A stretch of DNA of 64,000 nt from Phaseolus vulgaris (taxonomy: Eukaryota; Streptophyta; Magnoliopsida; Fabales; Fabaceae), in the NCBI RefSeq assembly GCF_000499845.2, contig NC_023758.2:40504108-40568107 (forward strand), given 5' to 3'. A program made the position numbers and the translations under genes. Positions 12,447 to 26,200 of the stretch are shown piece by piece. Below the pieces are notes generated by a model. It saw nothing but the letters and a program-made list of their open reading frames with translations, did no database searches and was not told where the DNA came from. Positions within the stretch are counted from its first letter, which is position 1. Each line of letters starts with the position of its first letter.

Positions 12447-15400
12447 AGGTCTCTTCATTTTTTTGGAATGTCAGAGGATTGGGAAACCACAAAACTGTGG
12501 AGATGTTGCTTAGTTTACTTAACTTACATAAACCTCTCTTGGTTTTTCTTGCTGAACCCATGATGCCGTACACTAATGTTTTCGACGTCCTTTTCAAATC
12601 TGTTAATATGCATTTGGTGGCTACGTCTCCTATTGTTAATAAAGTTGCTAAGCTTTGGTGTTTGTCGGTTCCTAATCTTGTCCAAAATTTCTTGGTTAAT
12701 GATCAATTTATCTCTGTAACTTGTCGTCTGCAGGATAAAAGTTTTAGCTTTGCAGGTGTTTATGGTGCTAACACATACTTGTCTAGACGATTTTTATGGA
12801 GGGATCTTAGTTTCTTTACAGGGCCTTGGTGTATTCTGGGAGATTTTAATACTGTGCTCTCGGCGGATGACTGTAAAGGGGTGGCGGCTCCTAATCAGGT
12901 TTCTTGTAATGAATTCCTGGACTGGATTAATACTAATGATCTTTCTTGTATGCCTTTTACTGGATCTTGTTATACTTGGTGTAACGGAAGGAGAGGGTTG
13001 CATAGAATTCACAGAAGACTAGATAGGGCTTTATGTAATGGAGTGTGTCTGGATGAATGGGAATCTTGTACTTATCAGGTTCTTGTTAAAAATTGTTCTG
13101 ATCATTCCCCTATTCTTGCTAGTCTTGCTAGTAATTCTTTGCGGAAGGTTAGCAATTTTCGTTTCTTTTCGATGTGGCTTCAGGACACTTCGTGTCTAAA
13201 GCTTATTCATGATTCTTGGGCTAATCAGGTTGTTGGTTGTCCTATGTTTATCTTACAACATAAGTTAAAAAAGTTGAAACTTGAGCTCCGAGACTGGAAT
13301 AAAAATTCTTTTGGTAATGTTCATAATGGAGTTCTTCTTAAGCAGGGCATCCTTCTTGGTATTCAAAAGAGCTTAGAGACTGCTAGTTTGTCTGATAGTG
13401 ATGGACTTCTCTGTCAAGAAAAGATTGCTAAGGAGGAGCTTGATCATGCTCTTCACTGTCAATATTTGTTTTGGAAAGAAAGGGCTAGGATGTCATGGTT
13501 CAAGGATGGAGATCGAAATACTGCTTTTTTCCATGCGGTGGTCAAAAGGAGAAATAATTCTAGTGGGATTCATCGTCTACGGATTGATAATGAGGTTACG
13601 GAGGATCCTAAAATCATCGAGGATCATATTTTGGACTTTTATAAAAATCTTTATGCTGAGTCTATTTCTAATGTTCTGGATACTGATAATATGGAAGATT
13701 TTATTGGTACTTATATTCCTGCGATGGTTTCCTCTGAGGAGAATATGATGTTGATTAAATGTCCAGATTTTTCTGAAATTAAAAATGTTGTTTTTAATCT
13801 TAACGGTAATAGTGCTCCTGGTCCTGATGGTTTTGGTGGTGTTTTCTATCATTCTTGCTGGGAAATTATTGGGACAGATGTTTGCAATGCTGTTCAACAG
13901 TTTTTTAAACAAAACTGGGTTCTTCCTGGAATGAACAGTAATGTGGTATCTCTTATTCCAAAGGTTCAGGGTGCTGATTCCATTAAAGATTACAGGCCAA
14001 TTGTTGTTGCTAATTTCAAGTTTAAGATTATTTCCAAGATACTGGCGGATAGGCTTGCACTTGTGGCTGCTAAAATCATTTCTCCTAATCAATATGGATT
14101 TGTGCAGGGTAGACAGATTCAGGATTGCATTGGTATTGCTTCTGAAGCTATTAACATGCTTTCTAAAAAGGTTAGAGGAGGTAATGTGGCTTACAAAGTT
14201 GATATTCATAAAGCTTTTGACACTCTGAGTTGGAAGTTCTTATTATTAGTTTTAAAACGCTTTGGTTTTCACCCCTCATTTGTCGGTTGGATTAGTACAA
14301 TTCTCCGTTCAGCTATGCTTTCTATAAGAATAAGTGGTAGTTTGGTGGGTTTTTTTCCTTGCAGTCGAGGGGTAAGACAAGGTGATCCATTGTCTCCTTT
14401 ACTTTTCTGTCTTGCAGAGGAAGTTCTTAGTAGAGGTCTCTCTAAGCTTGTGAATGATAAGAAGATTTTAAATATGGCCAGTCCGCAAGGTTATCTCACT
14501 CCCTCTCATATTTTGTATGCTGATGACATATTTATTTTTTGTAGGGGGGATATTAAGTCTCTTAGAAATTTGAGTTCTTTTCTTAAAACATATGGTGATT
14601 TTTCTGGTCAATATATTAATAACTCTAAAAGTAGTTTCTTCACCATGGATAATTCTCCAAGATTTGTCACCAAAATTCAAAATATTCTTTCCTGTAGTCA
14701 TGGTTGTTTGCCTTTCAATTATTTAGGAGTGCCTATCTTTGTTGGTGCTCCAAAGTGTCGGTTTCTTCAACCTTTGGCTGATAAAGTTAAATTGAAGCTA
14801 GCATTTTGGAAAGGTAAATCTCTTAGCATGATGGGTCGAATTCAGCTGGTCAATACAGTGATTACTGGATCTCTAACTTATAGTTTTAATATGTATAAGT
14901 GGCCTGTTTCACTTATTAAGCAAGTTGAGCAGTGGTGTCGGAATTTTATTTGGACTGGTGATATTATGAAAAAAGGTATTGCTACCGTTAATTGGGGGAA
15001 AATTTGTTCACCTCTTGAGGATGGAGGCTTGAATATTATTAATCTTCATCATGAAAATAATGCATATCTTCTTAAGCTTGCTTGGAACTTTGCTTATAGC
15101 GACAAACCTTGGTCTTTACTCTTGAAAGCCAGGGTTCTTAAATCAAAATATGAATTTAGAACGGTTTATAGATCTTCCTCTCTCTGGCCTGGAATTAAGC
15201 AATTTTATTCTACCATACTTGACTATACTTCTTGGACTGTAGGTACAGGTTCTTTTATTAATTTCTGGAATGATAAATGGTGCTCTACTACTTCTTTAAC
15301 AAATATTGCAGGGTTATCTGATGGTGTTAGCATTCTGGATACAGTCTCTCAATTTTGGACAGGTTGTGATTGGAATATTCCCTTCTCTTTACAGCAGATG

Positions 15401-16563
15401 CCTCATTTTTTTAATCATATAATAATTAGAGAGGAATAGGATATTCCTAATTGGATTCTAAATGAGTCTGGTCGTTTCACTCTTAAATCGGCTAGGACTT
15501 TTTTCTTGGAACCAGGAGTTCCAGGTGGTTGGGGTAAATTCATTTAGTCTTCATCTATTCCGCCTTCCAAAACTCTAGTACTCTGGAAAATTTTTCATGG
15601 GCGACTTCCTACAGATCAACATATTCAGAATAAAGGTTTGCATATATGTTCTATGTGTTCGCTTTGTGAAAAGCAAGAGGAATCTATTCAACATCTATTT
15701 TTTGAATGTTCTAACACATTGCATATTTGGAGTTGGGTACGACAAATTTTTCTTACTTCTCATTTCTCTAATAAGGATGATCTACTTTCTTTTATTAAGA
15801 GTGATGGTAGTCCTTTGGTTAAATTGATTAAGCTTGCGGTGATAACCTTTTCTATATGGATGATATGGCGTATGAGGAATTATGCTAGATTTCAGGATAA
15901 GATTGGGGTTTCTAAGGCTATTTTGATAATTAAAGATTTAACTTGTCTAGTGGGAAATTCGTCTAAAGCTTCAATGAAGAATGATATGTTGGACTTCAAC
16001 GTGATTAAGTTTTTCGGTATTAAGACTCGTAGTGGTAAAGTTCTTCGTCCTCTTCCTATTAGATGGGAATTTCCTTCACCAGGCTGAGTCAAAATTAATA
16101 CTGATGGGGCTGCTAGGGGGTATCCTGGTCTTGCTACTTGTGGAGGTATTTTTCGTGGGAGTATGGGAGAATTTATTGGTGCTTTTTCAGCGTTTCTTGA
16201 AGTTCAAACTGCTTTGGTTGCTGAGTTTTATGGAGTTATACATGCTATGGAGGAAGCTCAAAAAATGGGACTTACTAATGTCTGGCTTGAATGTGATTCT
16301 GCCTTGGTTTGTGCTGCGTTTACTGCTATGACTAATGTTCCGTGGATGCTTCAGAATCGATGGAATACTTGTCTTAATTTTTGTGGGATAATCAGGTTTA
16401 GGGTAACTCATATTTTTCGTGAAGGGAATGTGTGTGCTGATAAGTGGCTAATTTAGGATTTATTCATAGAGAATCTTTTCATTGGTATAATAGACTCCCA
16501 GCTAGTCTGTTCTTAGAATTCTTTATGAATAGGTATAATCTACCTATGTATCGTTTGTGTTAA
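12443..16563 (+). pseudogene. LINE ORF2: endonuclease-reverse transcriptase-RNase H, inactivated
   Basis: The intact first part is 998 codons (12443-15439). The EEP endonuclease domain lies at residues 1-230 with N9, E38, GDFN (133-136) and SDH (219-221). The reverse transcriptase follows, with the KDYRPI, YGFVQGRQI, VDIHKAFD, GVRQGDPLSP and YADD (692-695) motifs, the last at nucleotides 14516-14527. The same frame continues past TAG (15437), TAG (15545) and TGA (16085) through a zf-RVT region (about 15590-15770) and an RNase H domain that keeps its INTDGA, AEFYG and LECDS acidic residues. A one-base deletion near 16445 then shifts the frame; the final 38 codons are open in the next frame to TAA at 16561-16563. 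Full length would be about 1373 aa, normal for plant L1 ORF2. The catalytic residues survive, so decay is probably fairly recent. Confidence 0.92.
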
Positions 16564-16746
16564 CATATGGGTTTTGGTTTAGTCCCCCCATATTTTTGTA
16601 TTTTCTTTCTTTTTTCTTTTTTTAATAATATTTTTTTTCATGTGATGGCAAATGATTGTTGTTACTTGAGGTGTCAGCTTAGCTGAGATGTCAAGTTGCA
16701 TAGTGATGCCTAACACGAAAACTTTATAAAAAAAAAAAAAAAAAAA

Positions 16747-17929
16747 GAAGAAGAAGAAGATAGGAGCATTTTCAAGTTTTAACACATTGATGGACTTGTA
16801 AGAAGAATGAAATGGAGCGCTGAAAGTAATTGGGCTTACGTGAAATCTTTTTTTTCATTCATTATATCAATTTCAACCTCCATCCGATGATATTTAAAAT
16901 TTTTAAAATTACTTTTTATTATAGATTTGAAAATTTGGAATTCAAAAAATATAATTTAAAAATTAAAATTTCGTTTAGAAAAAAAATTCTGAAATGCAAA
17001 GAATATATTTTGGAAAAGAAAAACCAGAATACAAAATTTGAAAATGCATTCCATAAAGAAATTTTCAGAATTTAAAATTGTGTTCCAGAAATCCAAATAT
17101 AAAAATGTATTCTGGAAAAGAAAATTTAAAACATAAAATCTGAAAATGCATTTTGAATTATTTTTTTTCCAAAATTTAAAAATATATTCCAGAAATTTAA
17201 ATTTGAAAATGTATTCCAGAAGTATTTTTTTTATCTACACCCTACTTTTCTTCTCAGTCATTTTGAATGGTAGATTGGGTGCAGCATGGAATTGATGTGG
17301 TGCAGGGAGAATTTGCCAATTTTATTTGTAAGCATAGGCAGGCCCATTAAACTTGTTGCCTCCATTCCTTGGCTCCAATGATTCCAATTATTTTGGACAA
17401 AAAAACAAAACACAAAGCTGGTAGTTATATCCATTTTTAAAACCATCAAATAATTAATACTTTTTTTTTTATCTCTTTTATGTTTTCATGAGTAATCATG
17501 CGCGAATATTAAATACTTTTACAATCCCACTCAAACACTGTCACACAATCCAACAATGAATTATGATAGTGGCAGTGTAAAGATGATGAGATTAAAATAG
17601 TAAATATTTTGAAATTACGAAAATTATATTATTTTTAAAAAATTAAACTAAAAAATAATTAATGCAAAAAAAGTCTAGATCTTAATATTTTTTTACATCT
17701 TCTTCTTCTTCTTTGCTATTTCAATATAAAATAATACATTCATTTTCTTAATATACATCGTGTTCCCTTCTTACTTAAATAATTAACTGTGTTGTTATAA
17801 ATCTTTACTAAGTACATGCATAACTTTGTATTTTAAATATTTATATTTTATTATTATTACGTAGATATCGATTTTTTACGTAAATATTCTATTTCAATTA
17901 AAAATAAAATATTTCTATTATAATTTCAG

Positions 17930-17977
<48 letters not shown>

Positions 17978-19292
17978 GCATTATCACAGACATAATAATT
18001 TTTTTAACGTTATTGTATTTAATTTTTCTAGTCTATAAAGTAAAAATAATAATTACCTCTATTTTTCCTTTTCAAATAAAATATTTTAATACCACTTTTG
18101 ATTTTAATTTCTCGGTATATCACAGTGGGATTAGAGATAAGGGACAATGAGTATATATATTTTAATTATTTATTTTTGAATAAAATAAATACAAATATCA
18201 CAGTATTCATATATACGGATATTTACTGTTGGTGATTCTTATTCAATATTTTAAAATCAAATAACCAAAGTATTTGTGATCTTTATGAAGGTTTTTTTAG
18301 AATTAAATAATTAAATGAAAATTATTAGTGAGTAAAACATTAACTATTAAATAATTATTTAAAATTTATTTTTGTAGATATATAAGATAAATTTAAATAT
18401 ATTAATTTGATTTAAATTTATAGTTTGCTGTGCAATTTATCTAAATTTATCTTTTGAAAGGATTACTTTCATTTGTATTAATATTTATAATGTAATTTTA
18501 TTTTAAATATATTTCAAGATAAAAAAATTATTAGAGTTTATCATTTTAAGAATAATTTTTAGGTAATCTTATTTAAAAATTAAAAAAAAAATATTCATAA
18601 ATTTCCATGAGTATAAAACAATTAGTAAAGTTGGGATAAGAATGAGATGAATATATAAAGTAGCACATGCATGTTAATATATCCTTGCATTATGGTGGAG
18701 GTGAATAATGAAATAAATAGTGTGTCAACTAACTGAAATTGAAGTGACGAAGGTGGTAGTGTTGGAAGTAGTTTCGTGAGTGGTGGGTAAGGTAGCTCTG
18801 AGAGGGAGTAGTGGTAGCATTGGATTGTGACAGTGACTAAAATGGTAGATGAAGTTGTTGTCATTTTTATGCTAATAATGATAATCACAATTGCAAGAGG
18901 CAGAGGGTTCTTTGAGTATGACACCAGTAACATGAAAATGACATTAGTAGGGACCATTCTCTTCATTTTCTTTAAATTAATTATGCTAATTTAATTTTAG
19001 AGAGAATTAATTGCATCATCGTTCCTTTTTAAAATATTATACGAAACCATGTTTTATGGCAATTTTTTTGATAAATAGTAAATGTGTATTTTTTTATTGT
19101 TAAATGTGTACATAGACTAGTATTTTTTTTAAATTATGATTTAGTTGCTGAATATATAAAAGTGTGACACTTGCAGTTTGTTATATTTTGTGGGATTATT
19201 TTATCACAAAATGTAGTATTTAATGATTAAATTGACACCAAATAACTATTGATGGAAAAAAAATTCACACCAAATTCTAGTTTTCGATAAAT
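16747..19292. other. AT-rich intergenic DNA with microsatellite
   Basis: A GAA run (16747-16760) follows the LINE tail. Between about 16900 and 17230 there are many degenerate copies of an ATTCCAGAAATTTAAAATTTG-like phrase, resembling the interior of the MITEs near 47 kb and 52 kb but without identifiable ends. An (AT)n run lies at 17932-17974. No gene is supported. Confidence 0.5.
17932..17974. repeat. (AT)n microsatellite
   Basis: Uninterrupted AT dinucleotide run of about 43 bp. Confidence 0.95.
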
Positions 19293-19306
19293 ACTTCGAA
19301 AAGTGG

Positions 19307-20253
19307 TTTATTGACCATGATGGGGTTATTTTTTTTTGTTTTTACCAAAATGGTGTCAGTTTAAAAAAAAATTATAAATTTAGGCAAGTCGTGCCTAATT
19401 GGTACGACTTCATATGCAGAAGTCGTACCAATTAGGCACGACTTCTGCCATGTCATACTGAAGTCGTGCCAATTTGGCACAACTTCTGCCCCGTCATACT
19501 GAAGCCGTACAAACTTGGCACGACTTCTGCCCCGTCATACTGAAGTCGTGCCAACTTGACACGACTTCTGCCACGTCATAATTTTTTTATGTTTTTAATT
19601 TTATTGTTTATATATTGGGTAGTAAGTTATGTAATTTTAAAAATTAATTTTATATATAATTTTTTAAGAGTGTTAGTTTTAAAGAACAAAAAATTGGATA
19701 ATTGTGTATGGATTATGTTTGAATTGAATGAATAAATACATAGATAAAGAAAATGAATGTTCTAAGAGTGTTATGAATGAATAAATACATAGATAAAGAA
19801 AATGAGGAAATTAATAATCAAACTTGAATTGAATTTTATTATTAAGTTTGTTTGTGCGGACAATTGCTTTTATTGTGACCTTTCGTTCTACAATATGAAC
19901 ATTTTTTTGGCTTATTTGGAATTGAATCATCCACTTTTGTATGACAGGGCAGAAGTCGTGCCAAGTTGGCACGACTTCAGTATGACGGGGCAGAAGTCGT
20001 GCCAAGTTGGCACGACTTCAGTATGACGGGGCAGAAGTCGTGCCAAGTTGGCACGACTTCAGTATGACAGAGCAAAAGTCGTGCCAAGTTGGCACGACTT
20101 TAGTATGACATGGCAGAAGTCGTGCCTAATTGGTACGACTTCTGCATATGAAGTCGTCCCAATTAGGCACGACTTGCCTAAATTTATAATTTTTTTTAAA
20201 CGGACACCATTTTGATAAAAACAAAAAAAAATAACCCCATCATGGTCAATAAA
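19307..20253. mobile_element. Foldback (Mutator-like?) element, 947 bp, with palindromic 41-bp units
   Basis: The termini are inverted copies: TTTATTGACCATGATGGGG at the left and its complement ending at 20253. The arms (about 19307-19578 and 19944-20253) are inverted copies of each other and contain repeated palindromes with the core GTCGTGCCAAGTTGGCACGAC. Flanking 13-bp direct repeats (CTTCGAAAAGTGG at 19294-19306 and CTTCGAAAAGTCG at 20254-20266) agree at 12 of 13 positions and are read as a target duplication; a duplication near 9-13 bp points to a Mutator-like origin. The central 365 bp holds an internal direct duplication (copies at 19726 and 19775) and no transposase. Transcribed, either arm or the whole element would fold into a long hairpin. 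Confidence 0.85.
19951..20155. repeat. Five 41-bp tandem palindromic units, right arm of foldback element
   Basis: Units start at 19951, 19992, 20033, 20074 and 20115, an exact 41-bp period. Each holds a near-perfect 27-bp palindrome broken only at its centre base, joined by AGTATGACGGGG-like linkers. The left arm (about 19385-19575) carries the same units in inverted order with more substitutions. Confidence 0.92.
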
Positions 20254-20266
20254 CTTCGAAAAGTCG

Positions 20267-23200
20267 TGAACTGCAAAGTAAATTTGAATTAAATTGGACA
20301 GCAACATGCAATTATTACAAATAATTATCATTCTTTTATAAGTTTAAATATTGAATTAGTACACATTGAGATAATGAAAATGATCATTTACTCTATAAAA
20401 ATACTTCATTTAAGAATTTTAAATAAAAATATTTTTTTCAAAATTGATATTTCAAAATCAGAGTTTGTATACATGAAATTTTTCTTTGGTGACACGAAGA
20501 AACTTGTTTAGTAGAGTTTTAGCGTAATTTTATATGAAAAAGATCACATCCAATAGTTGTAAATTTACTATATTTATGAACAAAGATATTTAAAATTCAG
20601 AAAACATCAAGCATTAGTTGATTATATATAAAGTATCATATCCCAAAGGAATAACGGAATAAGGACACTAATGTGTCTTGTAATATATAACCAAACATAT
20701 CACATTTGTTGCAAATTTAGTAGTAAGATATATAGTAGTTTGTTTACATGAGGTGATATAGTCATTTCATTAATATTTATCAGAGATATTTATTGTGTGA
20801 CATAATTTAATAATTAAATCTAACCAAATTGATTGAATTAGATTTTTTGTCTGAAATTAAATTCGATTCAACTTAATCTGATACAATACAAGTTACATAA
20901 TAAATAATAACATAATTATTATGATTCAGTTTACTCTATAGTTTTATTAATTAAGTAAATGCATTTTTAAAATATTTAATTATTCAAATCTTAAATCGTA
21001 CATATCTATTTTAAAAGGGTTTAATCAAAATACTTTGAAATTGCAAAATTTGGTAACAAATTAAAATTTAAAACTTACAAGCTAATTGATCTAACTCAAT
21101 TTAAAGTGAGTTGAATTGAGTCTAATAAAAAAATTTAAATCCAATTCAATCTAACGTGAATAGTTTCTATTGAATTCGATGGTACGTTTGCTTAAACCTA
21201 ATCCATAAATACCTATAGTACTTATAAAAGAAATCACATCAATCCTATCACTTTAATCATGTGAGATGTGGAAATTTAAAAAGTTACACAAATGAAATCA
21301 AGAATACATTTAATTGTGTTTTATTTTCACAAAAGGAAAATATCTTATATATGAAAATAATACATCATGAAAAAAAATACATTAAAGGTGATAGAATAAA
21401 ATATATTTATCAAAACTCTTTTTCACTCAATATATTCTAAGAGTAGTGATATAAAGATGAAAAATATAGAATGATAACCTTGTTTCAGTATATAACTCTC
21501 TTTCTTTATTTAAAATTTCAACTTTAGTATAAAATGATAAAAATATCCTTTTTTATATCATCAATAAAGAGTTGTATAGTGGAACAAGTTATTCATATAT
21601 CATTGCTCTATAAAGATTCAACAAATTTATATTCATGTGACAAAATCAATTACATTTTATTTACTTTTTACTATTTACGTTTTACTTTTTACTGCATCAT
21701 TCGAAAAACATATTTACACTAGTTGACTTTATTTGTCTGAATCTAAAGTTACAATATTATAAGAAGTGTACCTTTTTTTTTTCTTAAAGAATGAAATATT
21801 TTTTTCTTCAATATATCTTTGTCTCACTTTCTTAATAAGGTACATATTCTCAAATAATATATATTATTTCATAAATGTCCAACATTTATTAGATCTAATT
21901 TAATTAGTGTGAATAATTTCGAAAATAATGCGATCATGTGTTTTAGACTAGGCGACAAGAAATACATAGTCTCTCCTACACTATGATGTTACTTTGCTAG
22001 AATCAGAATCAGAGTCTCTACAAATAATCACCACTGTCGCACTCCATGTCCGTACGAGAAACCAGCTGAACAGATTCTATGAGAATGTCGTAAATAATTC
22101 TACAATCACAGTTCCTTTTTTTCTTCTTCTATCAAAACTCTTCCACTTAATTCTACACATAATCGTGTTTAATTTAAATAATATTGAAAATAATGATTAG
22201 GTGCAGAAGTAGTAGACCATAAAGCTCCAATGTGAAAATCAAACAATTATAAATATTTCATTAGTAATGTTACCAAATAATGTGTTTTTTTATTATATTG
22301 CCCTACACATCATCATCTATTACATGTTGTTATAATGATTGAAAAAAATATAAAAAAATTATATTATATAAATTGTTACGTATCCCATGTAATAACTTTT
22401 TATGTATTTTCTAAATTTTTTCTGTGGAAGAATCTTTAGCGAATAACATGCAGTCCATAGTGCAGAATGTGGTCACTGGGGTTAGGTGTGTGATATACAC
22501 ATTTATTTTTCAGTTCTGTGTGCACATCAGTCCATCTTATTAGATATGGAAAATAGTCAAAATCAACCAAAAAGTTGGTCGCAAAGTTATGGTTTTTATA
22601 TTCATCTAAAAACCTCTTGTTGTTTTTGGTGGAAAACACATAATATACTTATGATATGGGTTTATTCTCTCTCCACATACCAACATCATATATCATTAGG
22701 AATTAGGATGTTCCCCTGTAACGGTTACTAACTTCAGACTTTGCTTCCCAGGTAAGAATGGTTGTCCAAGTAAAATCATTGACTTTTATCTTAGCTTTTG
22801 CCCAATTCACAATTCTTAAGAAAAACACAAACAAATCAAATACCACAATGAACTCTGATATTTATGATGTAAGTTGACAGAAAATAACTGTGTCAGAAAC
22901 AAAGTTGAAGGATTATAATTATTACTATCCTTAATTACTACTCAAGAATTATGTCTAGGACCCTTGTGGTGAACCCTTGCTTCTAGTCTAGGACTTTGAC
23001 TAAACTATATGCGCCACTCCAAAATGCAATAACCTTTCACTATTCACCTTACAATCGATGTTTCAACTTCAATTATTTTAATAGAGGGAGAGAGAGAACT
23101 GGTGTAGGTGAAGTGATGATGGGTTGCATGGACTGTGAAGAACTTGGCCAGTATTTTACGTTAGGGAGCACAAACAAGCATGTTGATAGAGCAATAGTCC

Positions 23201-26200
23201 TTCAAAATCATGAAGGATAAGGCTTTTCACCACCCTAATAATTGGCACCCTCAACTTTTTGTTCAATCGGTTTCTCTTTGTGTTTCTTGTACCAATTAGT
23301 TTGTTTCTCGTCTTTTCCCTCAATTTCAGGTTTGGAAGGAAAAAAGTAACCCTATTTGATTGCATATGCACGCTAATATATGGTATGCAGTATCTGTACC
23401 ACATAACATCAACAGTTCATCCATGCTTATAATCATATCACCTGTTCTTTTTTCTCCACAATATATTTATTCCGCTGGAATTATTTTTTTGGATTGTTAC
23501 AGATAGACAACACAAGCCCTCATTTTTACACAGTTTCATTGTGATTTATAGCCATATATTTTCCTACAAAATATCTTTGGTGTTAGTATGGAATTAAAAC
23601 TTTTTTTGTTGAGACCAAAACAAGGAATGAAATCAAACGAATTGCTTACACTATCTTTTGTAGTTTTCTTTTGGAGAAACCTTTCAAACCTCGCGTCTTT
23701 CAATTGAAAAGGATAAAGTTTAACCAAGCAAATATAGTGAGAAAAGAAGGAGTTCACATGCAATGTCCTACACTTTCACATCTAAAAATCTCCTCAACAC
23801 TAATGCCAATATGCGCCACGAAGTTTGTCTGTGAATGGTCTAGAAGCCCCTATTCTTGAGACTTAAAATCCTAGTACATACCTGTCCGAAGGTGAGGAAG
23901 ACCCCACTACAATTTTTGGGGAATTGTCAAATAGAAATGACTTAAAGGGAATCAATACCATTTAACACTTTCATTTCTCTGTGTTTCCAGATTCCAACAC
24001 TTCTTCCTTTGCCCTCGCGCGTGTTTCTTTTATGAACAAGGATAAGTGCTTTAACCTTGGGCTTTTTCATTGGCCAATTCAACATGCCTCTGTATTCTAG
24101 TGCTCTGGAGTCCATATCATGCCCCTACCACCCAATTCACTTTCTCTTATTCTGCCCAGCTCATGTGACTCGATGGACATGATAGATAAATAGATAGATG
24201 GTTGCAAAACGCAAGTAAAAAAGAACACATGCCTAGGGTATCCATCTATCAATCACTTGTCCATCTTGTTCAACCTTCTTATCATAAATTACTTCTCCCT
24301 AATGTACATTGCCTCTTTTGATGGATGAAAATTTATTGGCCTCACCATCTTATTCATCGTTTTCTAATTTCTACCTATGTGTTTAGGCCAATGTCTTTCA
24401 TATATTTTATGAAAACTTGATTTTGCAGTCTACCATATTCAATGGTAACTGGGATCAAGCAACTAGCGTAGACTCTACTTTTCAAATGCCAAGTGGCTGA
24501 TTCAACATTTGAGTTATGGGACAATAACTCTCTGATGACAGGCCTATTAGCACAAATGCACCATTAGTTTTTGCCCTGCAATCACTTTTATTGGTGAGTT
24601 TATGCAGCACATGGAAGTGTCCCACATTGGGGCATCGGGTGAACCGGGTCAGAAATTGCCAACCCAAACCCTGCATTCCGAGTCACAAAGTTAAATTATT
24701 CATGTCATATACCAAAGCTACCACTTGAGGCATTGAAATACACTTTATTTCCCTTGCCATTTTGTGATGCTCAACAATTTACACAATAATACAATCCTAT
24801 GTTTCATCACATAATTTTGACACAAGGTAGGCCATTCAATGATGAAATTATTCATGGTCTTGGCCCATCTTTCAGGTCTTGACGATTATACATCAGAATA
24901 GCATCAGGATCATAACTGTCTTGCTCAGACTTGATTTCATAATGATTGTTTAAAATGACACAGTCTTTGGTTTTTGTTGAATGAGAAACAAAAAAAATGA
25001 TAGTCATGCGCAAATATTAGCTGGCTAATTAATTTTGTGAGTAATTGAAACTTCTTGCCTATTCCACACTTGCCAAAAAATCCTAATTGATTTGTGCTTG
25101 GTATGTGAAAGAACCATGAACTAAAAAAGAAACTAAGTAATTAAGAGTTGGTGTGTGAGAAACTTTATGTTGGCACAGCCTTTCCCTTTAGGCCCCAGAA
25201 GAAGAGGGGTGCTGGTTCTTAGAATATGCATGCTTTCACACTAATCATGATTTATCTTTTAAAACATTTTGTTAAAGGTCATGCTTGGGATATATACATT
25301 ATTATACAGCTAAGTATATCTCATTTTATGTTAAACAATTCAGATTAAAGTAATAAGCATACACCGGGATCTTCCCCAAATCTCCTTTCACTAATCATTC
25401 ACAACAGTAGGAACTAGAGGGTTTGTACCAAAAGTTGAGAAGAAAGACACATCCACAGTGGGAAAATATTTTTCCCCAAAGTGGCTGCAAAGTGCTCCTT
25501 TTCACACAGTTTAGAAAGAGAAAGTATTGTGACACTAAGAAAAGTAGGAGATGGTTTCATGAGGAAAGCTAGGTAGACTTGAAGTGTAAGACGACAATAA
25601 TGTATGTGGTTTGGAACAAACTCAAATGGGTTGGATCCACCATTACCTTTACTCGCCTTCTGCTACTTTCTCTATCTCAATATATAATTCATCATAGTCA
25701 TACTCTTCAACTTTCTCTGTCTTAATATAAAATTGATCAGGTCATACCCTTCCCAGAATTTGTAAAACCTTTATTATTGGCCCCACGGATTTTTTTTCTG
25801 TATAATCTATAGTCTACACCATATAGCTGCAGATTCTTTAAGTGAAGCTGATTGCTATGTGCCCTTCTGAAGGGCCTTATACTATTTTGGTATAGTTTGT
25901 TTTCTTCAAATGAAATAGTAAGGTTCATCTTGGAATCAAAGTGTTTGGTTTATTTCTGCTAGTTGGAACTGAAATATTTTTCATCAAATAGAGAAAATAA
26001 AAATGAAAACTTGCCATAATATTTTTTCTATTATAATAGTAAAAAGCAGATTTTAAGTTATCATTGAAGAGGGTTTTTTTTTTTATGTAGTTCATTTAGT
26101 GTGGACCACAAGTTACAACTAGATAGATTGAGGAAAACTAGAAGTCAGTGGAGAATAGTTTCGTACAAAAAGGCTGATGAAGTTTATCTAAAGTGTGAAT

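Larger units (their letters stand above)
9770..16746 (+). mobile_element. Near full-length plant L1-type LINE, decayed, with CACTA insertion
   Basis: The order is a GC-richer 5' leader (about 9770-10092), ORF1 with DUF4283 and a CCHC zinc knuckle, ORF2 with endonuclease, reverse transcriptase, zf-RVT and RNase H regions, a short 3' UTR and a poly-A tract (16728-16746) followed by a GAA run. No LTRs are present. The 5' boundary is approximate because I could not find a convincing target-site duplication. The element carries a 728-bp CACTA insertion in ORF1, and three in-frame stops plus one frameshift in ORF2, so it cannot move on its own. Confidence 0.9.

Noticed and set aside
13577..14209. 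210-codon frame on the minus strand within LINE ORF2
   Set aside because: It is antisense to the conserved reverse-transcriptase region, has no family motifs, and is explained by the codon bias of ORF2.
9753..16775. Target-site duplication for the large LINE
   Set aside because: GGAGAGATCATTT before the 5' region and GGAGCATTTT after the tail look alike but do not match well enough to claim.
24482..24676. 64-codon minus-strand frame in the less AT-rich part near 24.5 kb
   Set aside because: Protein-like in composition but unsupported by motifs or neighbouring exons.
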